A stretch of 64,000 nt of DNA, from contig NASX01000005.1 in NCBI GenBank assembly GCA_002085155.1, positions 1-64,000 of the forward strand. Reading direction: 5' to 3'. The DNA comes from Sorangiineae bacterium NIC37A_2 (lineage in GTDB: Bacteria > Myxococcota_A > Polyangia > Polyangiales > Polyangiaceae). The notes beneath the pieces are model-generated. The model was not told where the DNA came from and did not search any database. It saw only the letters and a program-made list of their open reading frames with translations. The position numbers were made by a program, and so were the translations under genes. Within the stretch, counting starts at the first letter, position 1. Each line of letters starts with the position of its first letter. Of this stretch, positions 52,558-60,054 are shown piece by piece.

Positions 52558-53544
52558 ATGATCACACTGGACGGCACCACATACCAGCCGAAGGCGGGCG
52601 AATCGGTGCTCGAGTGCTTGTCGCGCCACGGCGTCTCTGTTCCCTCCTTCTGCCAGAGCGGCGTCTGCCAAACTTGTCTCATGCGGGCAGTCGAGGGCGA
52701 CATTCCCGCTCGCGCCCAGCAGGGCCTGAAGGAGTCCTTTAAGAAGCGCGGCTTTTTCCTGACCTGCGTCTGCGCTGCCGACCGCCCTCTCACGATTGAA
52801 CGAAGTCAGGCCGCCGAGCGCTTCAGCTCGCGGATCCTGGATGTGCAAGCCCTCTCATCGCGGGTCAGCCGCGTTTACCTCGAGCGACCAAGTGGCTTTC
52901 AATTCGAAGCGGGCCAGTTCGTTCAGGTGATCCGCAGGGAGGACGGCGTACGTAGGCCCTATTCGGTCGCTTCCCTCCCGAGCGCCGATCATATCGAACT
53001 CCACGTGGCGGTCTTCCCGGGCGGCGAGCTCAGTCCATGGCTCAGCTCCTCCGTCGGCGCTCAGGTTGAGCTCGAGGGGCCCTTCGGCGAGTGCGTGTAT
53101 GTACCGGTCGAACCGGAGCGCCCCCTCGTCTTGGCCGGAACAGGGACTGGCCTGGCTCCACTCATCGGAGTCTTTCGCGCAGCCCTCGAAAGCGGACACC
53201 AAGGACCCATCACGCTCTATCACGGCGCTCGAAGCGCGAGCGACCTCTACTTCACGGACGAGCTCCGCTCTCTCCTCTCAAACTCTCAACATCGCATCAT
53301 CGAGCTCATGCTCGAAGGGAACGAGTCCGAAGTCGACTCCGAGCCGCTCCTCGAAAGGCGCGTCGGAGACCTCGTCGACGTCGTCCTCGAAGAGCAGAAA
53401 GCTCCCCCTGCTGCGCGCTACTACCTGTGCGGCGCGCCCGACCTGGTCCATCGTCTGAAGAAGAAGCTCTATTTGAAGGGCGCAAGTTTGGACAAGATCC
53501 ACGCCGACCCATTCCTCTCGCGGGCGCCGCAAGCGGGCGCGTAA
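52558..53544 (+). CDS. [2Fe-2S]/FAD/NAD(P)H oxidoreductase
   Basis: 328 residues in three modules. First comes a plant-type ferredoxin (about 1-85) with Cys32, Cys37, Cys40 and Cys70, the exact CX4CX2CX29C spacing. Then a FAD domain (about 95-190) with RRPYSVAS, and an NAD(P)H domain with LVLAGTGTGLAPLIG and YLCGAPDLV. This is the layout of phenol hydroxylase or dioxygenase reductase components. Next to a truncated globin it may act as the globin's electron donor, together equalling a flavohaemoglobin split into two proteins (inference). GAGGAG precedes the ATG at 52558. Confidence 0.92.
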   Translation: MITLDGTTYQPKAGESVLECLSRHGVSVPSFCQSGVCQTCLMRAVEGDIPARAQQGLKESFKKRGFFLTCVCAADRPLTIERSQAAERFSSRILDVQALSSRVSRVYLERPSGFQFEAGQFVQVIRREDGVRRPYSVASLPSADHIELHVAVFPGGELSPWLSSSVGAQVELEGPFGECVYVPVEPERPLVLAGTGTGLAPLIGVFRAALESGHQGPITLYHGARSASDLYFTDELRSLLSNSQHRIIELMLEGNESEVDSEPLLERRVGDLVDVVLEEQKAPPAARYYLCGAPDLVHRLKKKLYLKGASLDKIHADPFLSRAPQAGA

Positions 53545-53573
53545 GCTGAGCCAAGCTCGCCTTCGATCCGATG

Positions 53574-53611
53574 CCCTGTCACTCGCGGGCGCTCTGGCGA
53601 CAATGACAGGG
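53574..53611 (+). promoter_or_regulatory. Inverted repeat upstream of nsrR
   Basis: CCCTGTCA (53574-53581) and TGACAGGG (53604-53611) form a perfect 8-bp dyad 27 bases before the nsrR start. It could be a leader hairpin or an operator unlike the AAAC dyads. Confidence 0.3.
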
Positions 53612-53638
53612 GCGACATTTTCTGAAAGACTCAGGTTC

Positions 53639-54082
53639 GTGCAGCTCACGCAACACAGCGACTATGCGCTTCGGACTTTGGTTGCCCTCGGCGCGAGCTC
53701 TCCCGATCCCCTGACAGCCGCCGAGATCAGCGCCGCTTATGGCATCTCGGTGCACCATGTCCTGAAGATCATCCAGCGCCTGTCCCTGCTCGGGTACGTC
53801 GAGACAACTCGAGGCCGCGGCGGCGGGGTGCGACTCGCGCTACCCCCGGAACAGATCCGCCTCGGGGAGCTCTTGCGCCAAACGGAAGTTGAATTCGGCG
53901 TCGTCGCCTGCCTGCGACAAGGGGATACTCCCTGCACGATTGAGCCTGCCTGCAGCCTCAAGAGCGTCTTCCAGCGAGCCACCCACGCGTTCTTCGAGGT
54001 CCTCGACCAGCACACCTTAGCTGACGTGCTCCGGCCCAAACGTGGCATCGCGCGCCTCTTGCAGCTCGGTCGCCCTGCCTGA
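53639..54082 (+). CDS. nsrR: Rrf2-family regulator, NsrR-like
   Basis: 147 residues. The winged helix-turn-helix (about 1-75) has the typical start MQLTQHSDYALRTLVAL, then YGISVHHVLKIIQRL and GYVETTRGRGGGVRLA. The cluster loop has Cys91, Cys99 and Cys105 (ACLRQGDTPCTIEPACSLKS), and Asp8 is present, the fourth ligand known in NsrR of Streptomyces. NsrR is a [4Fe-4S] repressor that releases DNA on reacting with nitric oxide. The GTG at 53639 matches the family N-terminus. It sits downstream of the globin and reductase genes, so it probably controls them. Confidence 0.9.
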   Translation: MQLTQHSDYALRTLVALGASSPDPLTAAEISAAYGISVHHVLKIIQRLSLLGYVETTRGRGGGVRLALPPEQIRLGELLRQTEVEFGVVACLRQGDTPCTIEPACSLKSVFQRATHAFFEVLDQHTLADVLRPKRGIARLLQLGRPA

Positions 54083-54264
54083 AACTCGCGCGTTTTCGCG
54101 GCGTCTTCGCCTACGCGAAGACGCCGCGGCTCAGCGGGCAGAATCAGCGCCCCTCTCGCACGCGAAGACCCGAAGCTCTGAGGCGGACGCGCCCTTCGCG
54201 CGCCCTCTCTACAAAGGACGCGCGAAAGCTGCATCGAGAGTTCCCCCCTTTGATCGAGACATTC

Positions 54265-54858
54265 TCAGAGCGGGATGCGCACAACCACCCCACCCATCAC
54301 GTCGCCGATCTGAAAGTCCGTGCGCGGCGCGTCTTTGTGCTCGTTGTGACACTTCACGCAGGCCTCGGCGACGGCCACATCCGCATAGACCGCCGTGAAA
54401 TACTTCTGTCCGCCGAGCTCCTCTTCGCCGTAGAAGTTCGCGCCTTTGTTGGCTGCGACGAACTCGAGCCCCTTCTTCTCGAGGTCGGTCGACGGCTTGT
54501 TTTGCTTATTCAATGGCCACAAGCTGAGGAGCGAATAGGTAAAGCCTGCTTCTTTCTTCGCAACCATCTCCGCGCCCATGCGGAACATCTGGGCCGGGAG
54601 CGGGAGCGTCTTTTCGTCCTCCCAGTGCTCACTCGCTTTGATAATGTTCTCCTTGTTCTGCAGACGATTGACGACGTTCTTGGTGTAGACGACCCGGTCC
54701 GACTCCATGACGGCGTGCAGTGCGTCGGCGAACCGCTGCGGGGAGATTCCGGCGGCCGCGGGAGGAGCGGCTCCTTCGGGAGCGGGTGCCGCTTCTTTCT
54801 GGCAAGACAGCGGAGAAACGGCGAGGAGAATGAACAGAATGCTTCGAAAATTCTTCAT
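54265..54858 (-). CDS. DUF3365-like haem-binding lipoprotein
   Basis: About 197 residues. A lipobox (AVSPLSC, Cys19) and a Pro/Ala linker precede a domain of the Tll0287/DUF3365 type: RFADALHAVMESDRVVYTKN, then GANFYGEEELGGQKYFTAVYA and ACVKCHNEHKDAPRTDF, with a CXXCH haem c site. Such domains bind haem and occur in sensors and electron carriers. The protein is predicted to face the periplasm. It is the last gene of a minus-strand operon with a multihaem cytochrome and the FAD/Fe-S/haem-b fusion protein. Confidence 0.82.
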   Translation of the reverse strand: MKNFRSILFILLAVSPLSCQKEAAPAPEGAAPPAAAGISPQRFADALHAVMESDRVVYTKNVVNRLQNKENIIKASEHWEDEKTLPLPAQMFRMGAEMVAKKEAGFTYSLLSLWPLNKQNKPSTDLEKKGLEFVAANKGANFYGEEELGGQKYFTAVYADVAVAEACVKCHNEHKDAPRTDFQIGDVMGGVVVRIPL

Positions 54859-54904
54859 AATGACGATTTCCAAGGAGTAACGACCAAGAAACAACAGAGA
54901 TTTG

Positions 54905-56104
54905 TTATTGAATTCTTTCCATAGCCCAGTCGACGCTCAGGACGTGCGCCCCAGGCCTTCCGTCGAAGTTCTTCCGGACGAGCTCAGAGTCGGCGATCGC
55001 GTCGAGGGAGAAGGCGAGGCCGTGACAGCTCAAACAAACGCTGCGCAGCATCTTCTCGGGAGGGCGCAGGTTGTCGTTCTGGTTATGGGAGGTAAACATG
55101 ACCCCCGACTCGTCCTCTCCGGACGGCATGTGACAGGTCGCACAGGTGACAGCCCCCTTCGCCGCCATTTCGCCGCGCGCCGCGCGCTCCGCGCGCTCGA
55201 AGTGCTTCGAATCCCGATAGGCCCGCGTGTGTTCGTCGTTGTGACACCCTTCACAGGCGGTCACCGACGCGAACAGCGGGTCCTCCGGCCTCTGATGACA
55301 GCTCGCGCAGGCGAGCTCGTGTCCCGCCGCGCTCGCCTTCATCGGGAGTCGCGCGAGCGCTGGTGACATGCGCTTGAGCCCTCTCGCCGCACGCATTCCG
55401 TGTTTCCCGGAAGCAAAAGTCTGCGCCTGTGGGGCGTGACAATCCGCGCAAGAAGCGTCACCACCTCCGCTTCCGAGGCGCGCGCGCTCCTCGGAAGGAC
55501 AAGGTTTCGCATCGATCCTCTGCGCGAGCGGTGCACTCAAGACCTCCGGCTCTCCCGCGTGTTTGACGAGGAAGTCCTCGTAGATGCCGCGGTTGTCGTG
55601 ATAGTTGTGGCAACCGCTCGAAGCGCAGCTGTCGAAGGCGAGCCCTTGATGGGAGGGACGCTCTTGTCCGATCTCCTGGTGACAGCGGAAGCAGTAGTCA
55701 CGCGGCAAACTCAGGCCCATCTCGGTGGTGCGCCCGGGAGCGTGCTCGACGTGACACGTCAGACAAGAGCGAGCGTCGAGCTCGGCGATGCGACTTGCGT
55801 TCCGAGGGTCAGTGAACTTGCTCTTCGGGTGGGAGTCTTTGGACGCGGTGAGCTCAGCGCCATGGCAGTGAACACAAGCGCCGTCGAGATCTTCGGTGCT
55901 CGAGAAGGAAGCGGTGTGGCACCCGGCACAGTCGAGCTCGATTTGATAGTGGCCCGAGCTCGTCGGCCCCGGCAGAAAGATGGCGCGAGCCTCGGACTTC
56001 TCACTGTTCATGATCGCCCCAAGCCCCGAGGCGGAGAGCGCCGTGACGAGGAGGAAAAGCGCCCAAGAGCGGCGCGAGGTCGAGGACTCGTTCGCGTCAG
56101 CCAT
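54905..56104 (-). CDS. Multihaem cytochrome c (about ten haems)
   Basis: 399 residues, anchored or exported through one N-terminal helix (about 13-33). Nine CXXCH motifs are seen (CAGCH, CVHCH, CLTCH, CFRCH, CADCH, CASCH, CEGCH, CATCH, CLSCH) plus one CX4CH (CASSGCH), giving ten likely haems. No CXXCK active-site motif of NrfA is present. The arrangement recalls cytochromes of nitrogen and metal respiration. It overlaps the upstream fusion gene by one base (TGATG), which is strong coupling. It could accept electrons from the membrane haems of the fusion protein. Confidence 0.92.
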   Translation of the reverse strand: MADANESSTSRRSWALFLLVTALSASGLGAIMNSEKSEARAIFLPGPTSSGHYQIELDCAGCHTASFSSTEDLDGACVHCHGAELTASKDSHPKSKFTDPRNASRIAELDARSCLTCHVEHAPGRTTEMGLSLPRDYCFRCHQEIGQERPSHQGLAFDSCASSGCHNYHDNRGIYEDFLVKHAGEPEVLSAPLAQRIDAKPCPSEERARLGSGGGDASCADCHAPQAQTFASGKHGMRAARGLKRMSPALARLPMKASAAGHELACASCHQRPEDPLFASVTACEGCHNDEHTRAYRDSKHFERAERAARGEMAAKGAVTCATCHMPSGEDESGVMFTSHNQNDNLRPPEKMLRSVCLSCHGLAFSLDAIADSELVRKNFDGRPGAHVLSVDWAMERIQ

Positions 56105-58176
56105 CAGAAGAAGTAGACCTTTGCGATGTGAGCTAGGAGCAGGACCGGTAGCGGCCAGAGCGCGTAGATGTGGATGCGGTTCACCCAGCGCCGGAGGCGC
56201 GGACGCTCACGCTCGGAGGCCCACTCGGGCGACAGCGCGGCGAAAGCTCCGAGCAGCGTGCCCAGGAGGACGACCAAGATGAGCCCGCGATCGAGGCCGT
56301 GGCCGAGACGCAGCCCCGTGTGCAGAATGAGCCCAACCAAACCCAGCACTCCCACGAGCGCGTGGAATGTCCGGAGACTTTCGAAGCGAAGGCGGCCGAG
56401 CCACCTCAAGCGCTTCCTGACGGACATGAGGAGCCCAACGAGATAGAGCCCAGCGAGGGAGAACCCTGTCCACTGTTTGAGGCCCTTGTCGCGCCAGAGC
56501 GCATCGTAGGGAGCCTCCTGGATCGAATCAGAAAAGGGAATCGGCGAGGCAAGCAAGTACAGAGCAGCAAGTAGGGCGGCGACGATCGAAAGAGGCCCGA
56601 GCCACAAAGATCGCTCCGGCGCCTCGACAGGGGCGAACAGGCTCGCGACCAGCTGCTCACAGGTTCCACACACCCGAGAGGCGCCCGTCCTTTGACAGAC
56701 GAGCTCAAGAGAATCACATCCCGCCTCTCGCGCCCGCCTGAGAGCGCCTGCCGTGACTCCTGTGCAGGTACAGACCGTCGCCGTTTCGGGCCAATCGAGG
56801 ATCGTGAGGTGTGCCTGTCGAAAGACCTGCTCCCCCTTCCGAAGACGCGTGAGCTCAGCTCGGCCGACTCGGTCTCTCCGCGCCAGCGCACTCTCCACTC
56901 GACTCAGCTCCGACCACTCTCCGATGACGACGGCCCCGATCAGCCGGTCCCTTGAGACGACGAGCCTGCGATAGCTCTTAGGGTCTTGGTAAACCGCGAC
57001 GTCGACCCCGAGGCCCGTGGCGCCACTCTCCCCGAGCACCGTCACCGGCAGGCCCTCGAACTTGAGCCGCGTCCCTACAGCGCTCGGCTCGAATCGAGCG
57101 TCGTTTCTTCCTCCGAGGTGCTCCGCGAGCACCTCGGCCATCGCGTACCCCGGGGCTACGAGACCAAGAGTGAACCCCCGGTACCTCGCGCACTCGCCGA
57201 TCGCGTAGATCTTCGGATCACTCGTACGAAGAACGTCATCGACCTCGACGCCGCCAAAAAGATCACAGGTCAGTCCGGCCGCACTCGCCAGTTTATCTCG
57301 GGGCCGGACGCCCATCGCCAGAACCACGAGGCCAAAGGCCTGCGCCGGAGCTCCTTCACATTCGACGAGCGTGCCCCGCTCCTGCTCACTGAACTGAGCG
57401 ATGCGCGCCGACATATGGAAGGTCAGCCCAGGGCGAACCAGCCCTTGGAGGAGCGCGCGCCCTGCATGTGCCTCGATCTGCCGCGACAGGGGATAGGGCT
57501 GCGCATCGAAGACGTGGACCGAATGCCCTTCGGCGAGGAGCACGTCCGCGAGTTCGAGGCCGAGCAGCCCCGCGCCCACGACAGCGACAGGGAGCCCAGC
57601 CTCACGTGCCCGCAGGGCCAGGGCGAGGACTTCCTCTGCGTCGCTCATCGAGCGGAAGGGGCGCACATCCCGCCCGGTGTTGCCCGGGATTTTTCCGAGC
57701 ACCGGCTGCGACCCGGTCGCGAGCACGAGCACGTCATAGGGCGCCTCGAGACCGCTCGCTGAGATCACGACCGCCCGCTCCCGATCGATCTGGACCACCG
57801 GATCCGCGTGGAGCGTGACATTCGCATCTCGAAACCAAGCCTCTTCTTTCAGGGCCAGGTCGGCGGGAGGCGCCCCACTTAGCCTCCTCGCGAGGTGCAC
57901 CCGGTCATAGGGCGGCTCGTCCCCGAACACGCGCAGACTCGAGCCCGCAAATTGCTCCCGGGCCCGAATTTCTTCGCAAAAGCGTTGGCCGACCATGCCA
58001 TGGCCGACCACCACGATCCGACCGGGAACAGCTGGGATTTCCCGCTTCTCCTGGTCTCGGGGCCGCGCTTGATCCCCCTCCCGCCCGAGGCCGATCTCCG
58101 CTGGTACGCTCTCGCGCGGAAGATCTTCCTCACGCACACGCGCCATCGAGTCGGGGGTTGTCGTGAGAGTCGCCAT
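56104..58176 (-). CDS. FAD oxidoreductase - Bfd [2Fe-2S] - dihaem cytochrome b fusion
   Basis: 690 residues in four parts. A charged N-terminus (1-50) comes first, then a pyridine-nucleotide disulfide reductase fold like the N-terminal half of NirB (about 53-440) with VVVGHGMVGQRF, VLVLATGSQP, VAVVGAGLLGLELADVL and YAIGECARY. A Bfd-like [2Fe-2S] domain follows, with Cys469, Cys471, Cys503 and Cys506 (CXC-X31-CXXC). Finally there is a membrane domain of four helices (about 525-690). It contains two H-X13-H motifs, His605/His619 and His669/His683, the spacing of the dihaem cytochrome b of bc1 complexes. It is therefore predicted to pass electrons from NAD(P)H through flavin and Fe-S to membrane haems. 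First gene of an operon with the multihaem cytochrome. Confidence 0.85.
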   Translation of the reverse strand: MATLTTTPDSMARVREEDLPRESVPAEIGLGREGDQARPRDQEKREIPAVPGRIVVVGHGMVGQRFCEEIRAREQFAGSSLRVFGDEPPYDRVHLARRLSGAPPADLALKEEAWFRDANVTLHADPVVQIDRERAVVISASGLEAPYDVLVLATGSQPVLGKIPGNTGRDVRPFRSMSDAEEVLALALRAREAGLPVAVVGAGLLGLELADVLLAEGHSVHVFDAQPYPLSRQIEAHAGRALLQGLVRPGLTFHMSARIAQFSEQERGTLVECEGAPAQAFGLVVLAMGVRPRDKLASAAGLTCDLFGGVEVDDVLRTSDPKIYAIGECARYRGFTLGLVAPGYAMAEVLAEHLGGRNDARFEPSAVGTRLKFEGLPVTVLGESGATGLGVDVAVYQDPKSYRRLVVSRDRLIGAVVIGEWSELSRVESALARRDRVGRAELTRLRKGEQVFRQAHLTILDWPETATVCTCTGVTAGALRRAREAGCDSLELVCQRTGASRVCGTCEQLVASLFAPVEAPERSLWLGPLSIVAALLAALYLLASPIPFSDSIQEAPYDALWRDKGLKQWTGFSLAGLYLVGLLMSVRKRLRWLGRLRFESLRTFHALVGVLGLVGLILHTGLRLGHGLDRGLILVVLLGTLLGAFAALSPEWASERERPRLRRWVNRIHIYALWPLPVLLLAHIAKVYFF

Positions 58177-58210
58177 CGTCCTTCAAGGGGCCGCCCGCGG
58201 CACCGGCGGC

Positions 58211-58235
58211 AAACAAGTATTTTCATTACTTGTTT
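58211..58235. promoter_or_regulatory. 25-bp dyad operator candidate (fusion-operon copy)
   Basis: A perfect dyad: AAACAAGTA (58211-58219), TTTTCAT centre, TACTTGTTT (58227-58235). It begins 35 bases before the fusion-protein ATG. It shares length, arm length and half-site form with the dyad at the globin promoter (51900-51924), so both units may be bound by the same regulator, probably the NsrR-like protein between them. The total geometry equals the 11-1-11 NsrR operator. Confidence 0.6.
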
Positions 58236-58275
58236 ATGGGGACGCGCGATTCACTGGAACGTCTGCCAAGTTTCC

Positions 58276-58289
58276 CTGAGATATCTCAG
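58276..58289. promoter_or_regulatory. 14-bp perfect palindrome
   Basis: CTGAGATATCTCAG is a perfect palindrome in the 200-bp gap between the fusion operon and the monohaem cytochrome gene, 100 bp before the fusion start. It differs from the AAAC dyad and could bind another regulator. Confidence 0.35.
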
Positions 58290-58376
58290 CAAAAAAGCTG
58301 TGCGAAAGTGTTGCCCCAACGTGTCAGGCGCCCGACGCTCTCCTGTGAGCTTCCTGAGGGTGACAGCCGCCCACGC

Positions 58377-58844
58377 CTATTTCTGGGGTGCGTCGCAGCG
58401 CTCCGTCGAACGAGGAGCATCCGCCTGCAGCCACGCAAGGAGGGTCTCTTTGTCCTTCGGATCAAGGGGCGTGACCTTCGGGGTCACGAGCGCATCGAGC
58501 GGCGGCATCAAGTCGGCCGCGACCATTTGTTTCATCAGGACAAAGATCGGCTTGCCGCTCCTTGAGGCTTGCACATCGTCGTACCGGACCATACCGAAGG
58601 GCGCGTCGTTTTCGGTCGGGTCCCAATGACAGCGCCGACAGCTCCGCTCAAGGACCGCCTCGACATCACAGGGGAATCCCGGTTCGGGTGAGCGGCGACC
58701 GAGCCAGGGGAGCGACTCGGCGGCGGCTTTTTCCGACGACTTTGCGCCGGCCTCGGCCGGAGGCACTTCACTCTTCTCCTTCTCACAAGCGAAGGAGAAC
58801 AGCGCGAGCAATGGTACCAAGAAAAGGGGACTACTGAGCTTCAC
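58377..58844 (-). CDS. Monohaem c-type cytochrome lipoprotein
   Basis: 155 residues. The signal peptide ends with a lipobox (LFSFAC, Cys20) and a Glu/Ala/Lys spacer. One CXXCH motif (SCRRCHWDPTE) marks a c-type haem, with MVAADLMPP providing a possible axial Met. It resembles small periplasmic electron carriers. GTG start. It is upstream of the fusion operon on the same strand, but the 200-bp gap with its own dyads suggests separate control. Confidence 0.8.
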   Translation of the reverse strand: MKLSSPLFLVPLLALFSFACEKEKSEVPPAEAGAKSSEKAAAESLPWLGRRSPEPGFPCDVEAVLERSCRRCHWDPTENDAPFGMVRYDDVQASRSGKPIFVLMKQMVAADLMPPLDALVTPKVTPLDPKDKETLLAWLQADAPRSTERCDAPQK

Positions 58845-58968
58845 CCCGAATCGACTATCACACTTACATCACTCATCTGGTGCGATTTTCGATTTCATTT
58901 TAGTTTCGAGCTGGCTAGCGGCGCTGTTGTGTCACCTTCTCGAAACTTTCTGGGCAGCGCGAGACCGC

Positions 58969-59994
58969 TCAGTTGCTTCGATACTTCGCGAGCGCTTCAG
59001 TGAGCTCTCGCTCAACCGCCTGGACGAGCTCCGGCGGCTCGACCACCCGCGCTCGCCCGCCCCACTCGAGCACCCAGCTCGTGACCGGAAGCAGGTTTCC
59101 GACGATCATCGTCAGGCGCACGCCGCCGCCCGGCAGGGGCTGGAGCTTCTGGGACTGGTGCACCCGGCGCATCTTGACGTACTCGGCGGCGGGAGCGTCG
59201 AAGTCGACCACCACTCGATGTTCGACGTCGCTCTTGAATACGCCGAGCTCTCCTTGAAAGTACTCGTCGATGTTGAACCCGGGCGGGAGCTCAAAATGCT
59301 CCGTCACGCTGACCTCCGAGTCGCGCATGCGGTCGAGCACAAAGGTTCGAATCTCGCCCCGTTGCACGTGGTAGCCGACGCAGTAGATCGAGTCGCGGTG
59401 GAGAACCATCGCGTACGGGTGGATCGTGATGCGCTCTTCCTTCGTCTTGCCCGAGGAGCGATACTTGACCCAAAGAGGCCTCAAATCCGCGACAGCTTGG
59501 AAGAGGTCGTCGAGCTCCTCCGTGCGTTCAGAGTAGTTCTTCGGCGCGAAGGGAAGATAAAGGAAGCGCTCCTCGAGGCGAGCATCCGCGCGCCCTGCGT
59601 TCGGACCGCGTCCGGGGCGCCGCGAGAGCGCGAGGAGCTTCTCCGTCGCCATGTTGATCTCGTCGTAGAGAGAGCTGCCCGCCATCGGCTCAAACAGCCG
59701 CCGCGCCGCCAAGAAGGCGTAGGCTTGGGTCCGGCGCAGCTCGACCTTTCTCGGTAGCTCCGAGCTCCGGATCCGCCACAGCATCGGACCGCCGCCCCGC
59801 GTCGGGGCCCCCTCCAGATCGAACTCGCGCTCAATCTCTTTCATGTACCTGCGCATGGTGCGCACAGTGACGCCGAGGGCCTCGGCCATCTCGTAGAGGG
59901 TGATGCCCTTCGGGTGACGCAGCATCAGCTCGCGCAGGTGATCAAGGCGACGATGTTGGGTGAACTTTCCTTTGGGACGCCCGACCTGGCTCAT
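58969..59994 (-). CDS. WYL-domain transcriptional regulator
   Basis: 341 residues. An N-terminal helix-turn-helix (about 12-60; HPKGITLYEMAEALGVTVRT) is followed by a WYL domain (about 165-250; LWVKYRSSGKTKEERITIHP, then YAMVLHRDSIYCVGY) and a C-terminal WCX extension. WYL proteins sense nucleic acid or nucleotide ligands and often regulate DNA-damage or defence genes. No defence genes are adjacent. Divergent from the phosphorylase gene, whose start is 60 bp away. Confidence 0.9.
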   Translation of the reverse strand: MSQVGRPKGKFTQHRRLDHLRELMLRHPKGITLYEMAEALGVTVRTMRRYMKEIEREFDLEGAPTRGGGPMLWRIRSSELPRKVELRRTQAYAFLAARRLFEPMAGSSLYDEINMATEKLLALSRRPGRGPNAGRADARLEERFLYLPFAPKNYSERTEELDDLFQAVADLRPLWVKYRSSGKTKEERITIHPYAMVLHRDSIYCVGYHVQRGEIRTFVLDRMRDSEVSVTEHFELPPGFNIDEYFQGELGVFKSDVEHRVVVDFDAPAAEYVKMRRVHQSQKLQPLPGGGVRLTMIVGNLLPVTSWVLEWGGRARVVEPPELVQAVERELTEALAKYRSN

Positions 59995-60054
59995 CAGCCC
60001 GAGACGATATCACTTCCTCCCGGCCACTTGCACTTGGCCAGGTCCGCGGCTCGA

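Noticed and set aside
58177-58210. A -35/-10 promoter for the fusion operon
   Set aside because: No pair with acceptable spacing could be found on the minus strand near the dyad, so none is annotated.
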